23,519 nt of DNA from Acidobacteriota bacterium (GTDB lineage Bacteria; Acidobacteriota; Terriglobia; Terriglobales; Acidobacteriaceae), in contig JAJYCQ010000028.1 in the NCBI GenBank assembly GCA_021778315.1, positions 1 through 23,519 of the forward strand, read 5' to 3'. The stretch's first letter is position 1. Each line of letters opens with the position of its first letter. The position numbers and the translations under genes are program-made. This document shows, piece after piece, positions 17,597 through 23,519 of this stretch. The notes beneath the pieces are model-generated. The model made no database searches. It was given only the letters and a program-made list of their open reading frames with translations, and was not told the origin of the DNA.

Positions 17597-18889
17597 ATGG
17601 TTTCCAGGCTTTATGCGAAGTGGATGTATGCGTGGGAGACGGCCCTTACGACGCGGGATAGTAACCGGGTGGAACGGCCGTTGGAGTGGGGATTCGATCA
17701 TCTGGCGGATTTTGGCGGGGAGGAGGCCGCTGCGGCGGTCGAGCGCGGAGAGGTCTCGGCGCTGGAGGCGATGGTTGCGCTGAATGACCGGATCGTCGCT
17801 ACTCCGCATGAGTTTTTTGATTATGGGTCGCCGACGGACTTTCGGATCGAGCAGCACTTTCCGGAGCTGTATCCGACCAACGTTCGGCCCGAGACGCTGG
17901 AGCAGGAGAGGGAGTGGAAGCGCAGGGCGGAGGTTGGGGAGCTGCGGAAGGTTCCGTTTCTGCGGTTCAGCTCGGCGGTGTCGACTCCCTATCCTGAGAA
18001 TGATGTGGTGAATGCGCGGTGGTATGAGGCGCCGCGGGCGCCAGGGATTAGGGAACAGGGATTAGGGATTAGGGAAGGCAACGGCGACGGCGGGGGTGGG
18101 GCACCGAAGCAGGCGATGATTGTGATGCCGCAGTGGAATGCGGATGCGTTTTCGCATAATGCGATCTGTGAGATGTTCAATTGGTTTGGGGTGTCGTGCT
18201 TGCGGCTGTCGAAGCCGTATCACGATGTGCGCAGGCCGGCGGAGCTGGAGCGGTCAGACTACGCGGTGAGCGCGAATGTGGGGCGGACGATCGCGGCGTG
18301 CCGGCAGGCGGTGGTGGATATTCGGAGCTGCGTGGATTGGCTGGAGTCCGAGGGCTATACGCAGATTGGCGTGATGGGGACGAGCCTGGGGAGTGCGTAT
18401 GCGTTCATCGCCGCGGCGATGGATCCGAGGCTGAGGGTTTGCGCGTTCAATCATGCGAGCACGCAGTTTGGCGATGTGGTGTGGACGGGGCAGAGTACCC
18501 GGCACATCAAGGCCGCGTTCGAGCATGCGGGGCTGACCCAGGATGAGGTTCGCGCGATGTTTGCGGGGGTTAGCCCGATGAGCTTTATGGAGGCGTTTGC
18601 GAAGACCGGCGAGGCTCGGTGGGCCGGCGATGTGAAGCGGCGGACGCTGGTTGTGTATGCGCCGTACGACTTGACGTTCGTGGTGAAGTACTCGCTGGAG
18701 GTGCTGGAGAATTTCTCAGCGCATGGCGTGGATTATGTGGCCAAGGTGCTGCCGTGCGGGCATTACACCATGGGCGAGACTCCGTATAAGTACCTGGATG
18801 GCTGGTACCTGGGCACGTTCATTCGCGAAGCCTTCAAGGTCCTGCGGTCCTGCGCGGACGACGAGGTCCTGCGCGGGCTGCGAGCGTAA
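17597..18889 (+). CDS. Alpha/beta hydrolase (ABHD18/DUF2048-like)
   Basis: 430-aa predicted serine hydrolase, probably an esterase or lipase with unknown substrate. It has no signal peptide. The hydrolase core runs from MIVMPQW (about 174) onward. The nucleophile is Ser263 in GVMGTSLGSAYAF, the acid is probably Asp358 in VVYAPYDLTF, and the base is His389 in LPCGHYTMGE, so a complete triad is visible. The conserved-looking N-terminus is YAKWMYAWETAL. Residues 150-161 ([12 protein letters not shown]) are encoded by a GGGATTA-rich repeat also found at 10069-10100, and the following GNGDGGGG is low-complexity; together they look like an acquired linker just before the catalytic domain. GGAGGA abuts the ATG at 17597, which is unusually close, but an in-frame stop lies 12 bp upstream. 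Confidence 0.87.
   Translation: MVSRLYAKWMYAWETALTTRDSNRVERPLEWGFDHLADFGGEEAAAAVERGEVSALEAMVALNDRIVATPHEFFDYGSPTDFRIEQHFPELYPTNVRPETLEQEREWKRRAEVGELRKVPFLRFSSAVSTPYPENDVVNARWYEAPRAPGIREQGLGIREGNGDGGGGAPKQAMIVMPQWNADAFSHNAICEMFNWFGVSCLRLSKPYHDVRRPAELERSDYAVSANVGRTIAACRQAVVDIRSCVDWLESEGYTQIGVMGTSLGSAYAFIAAAMDPRLRVCAFNHASTQFGDVVWTGQSTRHIKAAFEHAGLTQDEVRAMFAGVSPMSFMEAFAKTGEARWAGDVKRRTLVVYAPYDLTFVVKYSLEVLENFSAHGVDYVAKVLPCGHYTMGETPYKYLDGWYLGTFIREAFKVLRSCADDEVLRGLRA
18042..18073 (+). repeat. GGGATTA-rich dispersed repeat, intragenic copy
   Basis: A 32-bp block identical to 10069-10100, here within the alpha/beta hydrolase gene. It is read as [12 protein letters not shown] together with the next bases, with no frameshift or stop. 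It sits between the N-terminal region and the first core beta strand of the hydrolase, a place likely to tolerate a loop. Confidence 0.88.
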
Positions 18890-18925
18890 GAGCGGTGAGT
18901 AAGAGCGGTGAGTAAGAGCGGTGAG
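18887..18925 (+). repeat. Three perfect 13-bp tandem repeats starting at a stop codon
   Basis: TAAGAGCGGTGAG occurs three times head to tail. The TAA of the first unit is the stop codon of the alpha/beta hydrolase, and the other two units lie in the 3' untranslated region. Units are identical, so the array is probably recent and variable in copy number. Confidence 0.95.
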
Positions 18926-18969
18926 CGCTTGCAGTTGGCTGGAGCGGGGCGCTCGGCGGACCCCCTGGG

Positions 18970-19434
18970 TTAGTCGGGTTGCATGGAGGAGCCGTCGGGG
19001 TGGAAGGCGATCTCCGTGTGCATGCCGGCCTTGACGATTGTGGTCTCGTAGCTGATGATCTGGCCTCCGCGGGTGAGGGATTCGATCTTGCCTGGCCTGG
19101 TTCCGGCGGCGGCTTTGAGGATGGCGGCTTTGACCGGGGCGGGCAGGGCGTCGAGGTCAATCTGGGCTTCAATTTCGACGACGTTGCCGGAGGGGTCAAA
19201 GGTGATGTCGCGGCTGCGGCCGTCTTTGAGCAGCTCCATCTCGTAGGTGACGACGCCGGCGGTGATGTCCTTCTGACAGGCGTGGAGGGTGGCGCCGTCG
19301 AGTAGCGAGTTGCCCTTTTGCTGGACGGAGGCCGGTAGGGTCGCGCAGGGTACGACGCGTTCCGATGCGTGGGCCGGTGGGGTCAGGAGGAGGGCCGGAG
19401 TGAGGAGGGCGGAGGCGAGCCAGGGGTTCTTCAT
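18970..19434 (-). CDS. Secreted PepSY/BLIP-like small protein
   Basis: 154-aa exported protein. The N-terminus MKNPWLASALLTPALLLTPP ending in AHASE is a signal peptide. The mature part carries two related segments, TYEMELLKDGRSRDITFDPS and SYETTIVKAGMHTEIAFHPD, each followed by a short tail. The alpha/beta unit ALPAPVKAAILKAAAGTRPG-KIESLTRGG lies between them. This arrangement fits the PepSY-like/beta-lactamase-inhibitor-like (DUF2874-type) family, whose role is mostly unknown and may involve protease inhibition or ligand sensing. Two cysteines (VVPCATL, LHACQKD) could form one disulfide. The ATG at 19434 has no clear Shine-Dalgarno. It is the last gene before the strand-composition switch. 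Confidence 0.75.
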   Translation of the reverse strand: MKNPWLASALLTPALLLTPPAHASERVVPCATLPASVQQKGNSLLDGATLHACQKDITAGVVTYEMELLKDGRSRDITFDPSGNVVEIEAQIDLDALPAPVKAAILKAAAGTRPGKIESLTRGGQIISYETTIVKAGMHTEIAFHPDGSSMQPD

Positions 19435-19760
19435 GAGCCAACGGTAGCCCTGTGCTGCTTAAGCCAGCGTGAAGGGCCCCCGATAGCCCCCGGCGCGCGA
19501 CAGCCTGAAGCGTCAAGTGCCGGGCACGCGGCTCCCTCGCATGCCTCCTCCGGGCATCCGGCGATCCGGCGAGGGCTGGCAACTCGTCAGCCAGCGCTCT
19601 AAGCAAATATGTCTCAAAACGATGCAGCATTCTGAAGAACTTCTAAGAATAAGGCCTTAGCGAAAAAATAACTGTGAGCTGTGGATATTTAAGGTTATGA
19701 TTCTCTCATCCAGTCCCGTTTTTGCACTACTTTGGCGCTATGTACCTCAGGAGTATACCC
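19435..19760. other. Intergenic region with strand-composition switch and promoter-like AT-rich end
   Basis: No gene is supported here. The left part (to about 19600) is GC-rich. The right part (about 19605-19740) is the most AT-rich stretch of the window, and holds the perfect 10-bp palindrome TAAGGCCTTA at 19650-19659 and runs such as AAAAAATAA. It must carry promoters for the genes on both sides, which point away from each other. I found no convincing -35/-10 pair and no sequence resembling the Proteobacterial dif site. Plus-strand G excess changes to C excess across this gap. Confidence 0.6.
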
Positions 19761-22052
19761 ATGAAGACCCCGGTCCATCCTCGTTCTCTCAACCGCAATC
19801 TCACCCTCGCGCTTCTGGTTAGCGGTGCCGCCCTCGGCCTCAGTGGCTGCGGTGGGATGAGCACTGGATTCCCCGATTCTGTTGTGACAACGCAGGTTCA
19901 GACCCCTCCTCCTATCCGGGGCAGCGTCTTTGGTGGTCATGCTCCCATTGTGGGTTCGCACGTCTATCTTCTCCAGCCCGGAACGGGAGGCATTGGCAGC
20001 ATTGCGACCTCGATCCTCGGCACTGGCACCAGCCTCTCCTCGGGGTCCCCGCTCTTCACCAATCCGGCCACCGGTGGAGATCCCCACATCCCGGCGGGCT
20101 GGCAATACGTCATCTCGGATAGTTCCGGCGGCTTCAATGTCACGGGAGAGTACACCTGTGCCGCCGGCCAGCCGGTCTATCTTTACTCCTGGGGAGGCAA
20201 TCCTGGCACCGTCAATAACACGGCCATCTCCCAGATGGCTATCCTTGGCAACTGCCCCACCTCGGGAGCGCTCAACTTCGGCGGCTCCTCGAATGAGCCG
20301 ATCAACTTTGTCTACATGAACGAAGTCTCGACGGTCGCCGCGGCCTACGTCTTCCAGCCCTTCACCTCGGCGCTTAATAACGACGCAGTCCACATCGGCA
20401 GCACCGGCTCGACCCAAGGCCTCGTCGGTATTGAGAACGCTGCCGACACCGCAGCGCAACTCTACGCCATCCAGGGCAACGGCCAGCTCTCTACCTCCAA
20501 CGACGGCGAAGGCCATATCGCCAACTACCAGACACAAAGTGGCTCCACGCCGAATGCCGGCAACGGAGTCGTCCCGCAGGCCACGATTGACACCCTCGGC
20601 AACATCCTCGCCTCCTGCATCGATGGTGCCACCGGTGCCGCCTCGCCCACCTGTATCACCCTCTTCGCCAACGCCACGGACGACGGTACTACCACTGGCA
20701 CTAACCCCACCGATACCGCCACCGCGGCCATCAACATCGCCCGCTATCCCGCTGGAAACTACAGCGGCACGGTGAAGCCCACCAACTTCGTAAGCAACAT
20801 TTACGCACTGCAGACCGGAGTTGTTCCGTTCGCACCTAAGCTCAACAACCAGCCCAATGACTTCACCATCGTCATCAACTACCCGTACAATCCGGTTGGT
20901 GGTTACAGTGCCTCCAACCCCAATCTCGGCAGAGCGGAGAGCATCGCCGTAGACGATAGTGGCAAGGTCTGGATTACCGCTCAGTCGAGTAACGGCGTTG
21001 TACGTTATACCCACCTCGGAGTCCAGGATTTTTCCCAAACCAGCACATACTACTTCGGATACGTCTCCATCGATGGCTCCAACAACGTCTGGACAGGAAA
21101 CGCCGTTGACACCGCCGGCACCGGCATCCTGTTCGGGAATCCCGATACCGGCTTCATCGCCACTTACGGGTCTGGTTATCAGAAGGCATACACCATCGTC
21201 ACCGATATTTCCGGCAACGCTTACTTCTTCGCGGCTAATTCCGGCGTCCCTGCTGCTGATTACAACACCAATGGCAACTACCAGATGTGGGTATACAACT
21301 CCACCGGATCTCTACTCAGCAGTTCTGCCAGCTGCCCTAACAACACTAAGGGCCCGTTTGTTTATTACTGCACCAGCGCTGGCTTTATCCTCTCCTCCGG
21401 GGATAACGTAGCGCATGGTGCAATCGAGAGCGCGGCCAAGGGTGGCTATCTCTGGGTCACCAGCGAAAGCAGCCCGTACCAGATCGCCCGAATTACCCGA
21501 AAGGGAGGAAAGGCATTCAGCTTCGCCACCAATACCGAACAACCTGAATTCCCCTCGATCGATCGCAACGGCAATGCCTGGATCGCCAATCAGGCGGCTA
21601 CAGGATCGATCTATAAGATCGGTATCCAGGGCACAGCGCCCTACTACAACTACACCACCCTCACCAGCGCCAGCACCGGTGCCAACCTAACCTGGACCTT
21701 CGGTTCGGCGGTGGATGGCAATAACAACGTGTGGTTCGCCAATCGCTGCGGTGGCTATGGCGCTTGCACGAACACCTCCGGTACCAGCTCCATCATTCAG
21801 ATCAACGGTTCCAACAACCTGGCGATCTCGCCTCCCACCAACTACATCCCCGAGGCACAGTATCCCGCCACTGCAACCAGCTTTACCAAGATGCTCAACG
21901 ATTCCCTCAACGTGGCCATCGATCCTTCCGGCAACGTCTGGGTCACCAACTACATTGGCAACTCGGTAGCGGAGATGGTCGGTGCAGCCGCACCCGTCGT
22001 CACCCCGCTGTCCCTCGCTGCCGGCAACAATGCCCTCGGCGTGGCACCGTAA
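19761..22052 (+). CDS. Beta-propeller lipoprotein (Vgb/NHL-like repeats)
   Basis: 763-aa predicted membrane-anchored lipoprotein. The ATG at 19761 has AGGAG 7 nt upstream. The signal peptide MKTPVHPRSLNRNLTLALLV continues to GLSGCGG, whose LSGC is a lipobox with Cys as the lipidated residue. Residues about 40-370 form a Gly/Thr/Asn-rich domain with a peptide-like start (PPPIRGSVFGGHAPIVGSHV). From about 395 on there are six or more blades with the pattern xxIDxxGNxWxxN: SIAVDDSGKVWITA, VSIDGSNNVWTGNA, VTDISGNAYFFA, PSIDRNGNAWIANQ, SAVDGNNNVWFANR and VAIDPSGNVWVTNY. This resembles virginiamycin B lyase-like/NHL propellers, but no catalytic role is implied. It is probably a surface binding or adhesion protein. 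A strong terminator follows. It is the first gene right of the composition switch. Confidence 0.85.
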   Translation: MKTPVHPRSLNRNLTLALLVSGAALGLSGCGGMSTGFPDSVVTTQVQTPPPIRGSVFGGHAPIVGSHVYLLQPGTGGIGSIATSILGTGTSLSSGSPLFTNPATGGDPHIPAGWQYVISDSSGGFNVTGEYTCAAGQPVYLYSWGGNPGTVNNTAISQMAILGNCPTSGALNFGGSSNEPINFVYMNEVSTVAAAYVFQPFTSALNNDAVHIGSTGSTQGLVGIENAADTAAQLYAIQGNGQLSTSNDGEGHIANYQTQSGSTPNAGNGVVPQATIDTLGNILASCIDGATGAASPTCITLFANATDDGTTTGTNPTDTATAAINIARYPAGNYSGTVKPTNFVSNIYALQTGVVPFAPKLNNQPNDFTIVINYPYNPVGGYSASNPNLGRAESIAVDDSGKVWITAQSSNGVVRYTHLGVQDFSQTSTYYFGYVSIDGSNNVWTGNAVDTAGTGILFGNPDTGFIATYGSGYQKAYTIVTDISGNAYFFAANSGVPAADYNTNGNYQMWVYNSTGSLLSSSASCPNNTKGPFVYYCTSAGFILSSGDNVAHGAIESAAKGGYLWVTSESSPYQIARITRKGGKAFSFATNTEQPEFPSIDRNGNAWIANQAATGSIYKIGIQGTAPYYNYTTLTSASTGANLTWTFGSAVDGNNNVWFANRCGGYGACTNTSGTSSIIQINGSNNLAISPPTNYIPEAQYPATATSFTKMLNDSLNVAIDPSGNVWVTNYIGNSVAEMVGAAAPVVTPLSLAAGNNALGVAP

Positions 22053-22072
22053 CCTTCAGCTATCCCAACCCG

Positions 22073-22110
22073 GCCCGCGACGCACACCCTGCGCCGCGGG
22101 CTTCTCCTTT
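22073..22110 (+). terminator. Rho-independent terminator after the lipoprotein gene
   Basis: Stem GCCCGCG-A-CGC, loop ACACCCT, return GCG-C-CGCGGGC, followed by TTCTCCTTT. It lies 20 bp past the stop codon. The stem is GC-rich with one internal A/C mismatch, and the tail is pyrimidine-rich. Confidence 0.75.
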
Positions 22111-22181
22111 AACCCGCCATGTCCTCCAGGCCCCGGCTCCTTGCTTGGCTGTCCTCCCGCGAAGTAGCTCGCACCAGTCCA

Positions 22182-22212
22182 CTTTCTTGTTTGTCATCCC
22201 GTAGGGATCTGC
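22182..22212 (-). repeat. Short dispersed repeat, copy 2
   Basis: The reverse complement of this stretch matches 770-799 across GCAGATCC, CGGGATGACA and GAAAG, with few differences. It is intergenic and oriented opposite to copy 1; the two lie on opposite sides of the strand-composition switch. Confidence 0.6.
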
Positions 22213-22595
22213 ATGTCCCCAATCCAGCCACACCCCTTCCCTCGCGCAAACCCCGTCCCCGAGCCCTCCGGCCTCCCGATCGAAGCAAAGAGCAGCGGAG
22301 AGAGCCCCGTATTCGCGCACGGCACACGGTAAAATCATTCCTGCATGACCCGCCAACCCCCAGCCCCGCCGTCCTCATTCTCCGCACGGGTGCCCCGGCT
22401 TGACAACGTCGCCCCCTCCGCGACCCCCCAGGTTTCCCCCCACCGCGCACAATTTCTATCCGTAATTGCGCAACCCAGCGTGTTTCCAGCCCCGTTTCTG
22501 CTCTGCGCAACCCGAACCTTCCCTCAGTCACGGGGTTTGCAGCCCGAAAACCTGCTGAAATGCTCTGAAACGCTCCGATTCTGCGAGGCCGCCTG

Positions 22596-23519
22596 ATGCC
22601 TACCCGCGTCCGCTCCTACTCCAAGATCAATCTCGGCCTCGCCGTAGGCCCCCGCCGCAACGACGGCTTCCACGACCTCACCACCGTCTATCAGACCCTC
22701 CAACTGCATGATTTTGTGACGGTTACAGCCCGTCCCGCAGCCTCCACCAGCATCGTCCTCACCTCCAATCACCGCGCCGTCCCCCGCACCGAGGCCGGAA
22801 CTGCCCAACGAAACACCGCCTACCGCATCCTCGACCGTGTTTTGAGCCACGTACGCCTCACCGCCGCCGTAGAAGTCCACATCGAAAAGCACCTCCCCGT
22901 GCAAGGCGGAATGGGCGCCGGCTCAGCCAACGCAATCGCCGCAATGCTAGGACTTGAAAGAGAGTTACGCGTCGCGCTCCCCCCCGCGCAGAGGCTCGAA
23001 GTGGCCGCCGAAGTAGGCTCCGACGTCCCCCTCTTCCTCCTCGGCGGAACCGTCCTGGGCCTGGGGAGAGGCGAGGAGGTCTACCCCCTCCCCGACTCCC
23101 CACCGCTCCACTGCGTCGTAGCGCTGCCCGAGGTGGGTGTCTCTACAGCCCTTGCGTTTCAACAACTTGACGCCTCCGCATTGACTTCCTCTCCGCCTGT
23201 GGATAAACTAAAACAGTTGAGCCGCGCTCTAGCCTCTGTCTGGTCGACAACTGGCGTCGAGTCTGGCCCCTCCGGTATTGCTTTTACGGACCGTATTGGA
23301 ATGATTCCAAACGACTTCCCTTCGGGGTTGGCCTCAGAGATGAGGGACGTATCAGGCGATCTGGCCGAGAATCCCCTTCTCGCGCTTGTCCGCACCGGGA
23401 TTGAGAACGACTTCGAAGAGGTCGTCTTCTCGCAGCATCCCTCCTTGCGTTCAACCAAGCGTGATTTGATGGGAAGTTCAAGAGAATCTGCGCTTTACGC
23501 AGCTCTCTCCGGTTCTGGT
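22596..23519 (+). CDS. ispE: 4-diphosphocytidyl-2-C-methyl-D-erythritol kinase, C-terminus beyond the window
   Basis: GHMP-family kinase that phosphorylates CDP-ME in the MEP pathway to isoprenoid precursors. The 308 visible residues start MPTRVRSYSKINLGLAVGPR, where the S-K-I-N-L element holds the catalytic Lys10. The ATP loop is HLPVQGGMGAGSANAIAAML (99-118), less glycine-rich than the usual PxGGGLGGGSSNAA. The catalytic Asp143 is in VGSDVPLFLLGG. The last residues, AALSGSG, are the start of the third GHMP motif, so only the C-terminal end is missing. GAGG 9 nt before the ATG supports the start. Codons end mostly in C on the plus strand, opposite to plus-strand genes left of 19.4 kb. Confidence 0.93.
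   Translation, partial: MPTRVRSYSKINLGLAVGPRRNDGFHDLTTVYQTLQLHDFVTVTARPAASTSIVLTSNHRAVPRTEAGTAQRNTAYRILDRVLSHVRLTAAVEVHIEKHLPVQGGMGAGSANAIAAMLGLERELRVALPPAQRLEVAAEVGSDVPLFLLGGTVLGLGRGEEVYPLPDSPPLHCVVALPEVGVSTALAFQQLDASALTSSPPVDKLKQLSRALASVWSTTGVESGPSGIAFTDRIGMIPNDFPSGLASEMRDVSGDLAENPLLALVRTGIENDFEEVVFSQHPSLRSTKRDLMGSSRESALYAALSGSG

Larger units (their letters stand above)
22053..22595. other. 543-bp intergenic region between lipoprotein and ispE
   Basis: It holds a terminator at its left end and one copy of a dispersed repeat at 22182-22212, and is otherwise strongly C-rich on the plus strand. An 83-codon open frame (22345-22596) ends on the ispE start as TGATG, but its Pro/Ser/Arg-rich translation and lack of a ribosome binding site argue against a gene. 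AT-rich islands at 22327-22337 (GGTAAAATCAT) and 22449-22466 may include the ispE promoter, but no clear box pair is seen. Confidence 0.5.

Noticed and set aside
18887..18925. CRISPR-like array
   Set aside because: Three 13-bp units in direct contact with no spacers; this is a simple tandem repeat.
19641..19720. Possible dif (XerCD) site near the composition switch
   Set aside because: The AT-rich stretch has a short palindrome (TAAGGCCTTA), but nothing with the two 11-bp arms and 6-bp centre of known dif sites.
19695..21038. 447-codon minus-strand open frame opposite the lipoprotein gene
   Set aside because: It has no ribosome binding site or domain, and the opposite strand encodes a lipoprotein with signal peptide, lipobox and propeller repeats.
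22345..22596. 83-codon open frame ending on the ispE start codon as TGATG
   Set aside because: The overlap looks like translational coupling, but there is no ribosome binding site and the composition is Pro/Ser/Arg-rich without pattern; it is probably chance in C-rich DNA.

Overview
The window is GC-rich chromosomal DNA from a bacterium. Gene content and style (a methylcitrate cycle pair, an S9 peptidase, many short secreted proteins with N-terminal signal peptides, a Vgb/NHL-type propeller lipoprotein, and short dispersed repeats sitting in and between genes) point to Acidobacteriota, probably the Terriglobia (Granulicella/Edaphobacter/Terriglobus-like). This placement is an inference from style and protein resemblance; no rRNA gene is present.

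Layout. 1-1733: methylcitrate cycle genes prpC (cut by the window edge) and prpB, minus strand. 1832-4441: a secreted calcineurin-like phosphoesterase divergent from a YiaK/DlgD-type 2,3-diketo-L-gulonate reductase. 4465-7658: a minus-strand pair, an exported S9 peptidase followed by an unrecognised 309-aa protein, ending at a good terminator. 7759-8259: a DUF1003 membrane protein on the plus strand. 8352-11040: a minus-strand group with a Gln-rich secreted protein, peptide release factor 1 (prfA) and a secreted protein of unknown role. 11304-13307: plus-strand murein endopeptidase-like (DUF882/M15) and alanine racemase genes, both linked to peptidoglycan. 13450-15930: a minus-strand operon of a GntR/YtrA regulator, an ABC ATPase, an ABC-2 permease and a 41-aa one-helix membrane protein, with a likely autoregulatory operator at 15953-15972. 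16115-17407: a CPA2 cation/proton antiporter. 17597-18889: an alpha/beta hydrolase. 18970-19434: a secreted PepSY/BLIP-like protein. 19761-22052: a large propeller lipoprotein. 22596-end: ispE, cut by the window edge.

The genes are mostly housekeeping or ordinary accessory functions. I see no CRISPR array, phage, toxin-antitoxin, biosynthetic cluster or transposase. The most interesting signals lie outside standard gene calls. (1) Strand composition reverses near 19.45-19.75 kb: the plus strand is G-rich to the left and C-rich to the right, whatever the gene orientation, as expected at a replication terminus or an inversion boundary. (2) Several families of short dispersed repeats are present. 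Two have become in-frame coding sequence: a REP-like hairpin in the N-terminus of the ABC permease, and a GGGATTA-rich block in the alpha/beta hydrolase. The two REP-like hairpins show compensatory base changes in their stems. (3) A 41-aa membrane protein with a strong ribosome binding site ends the ABC operon.
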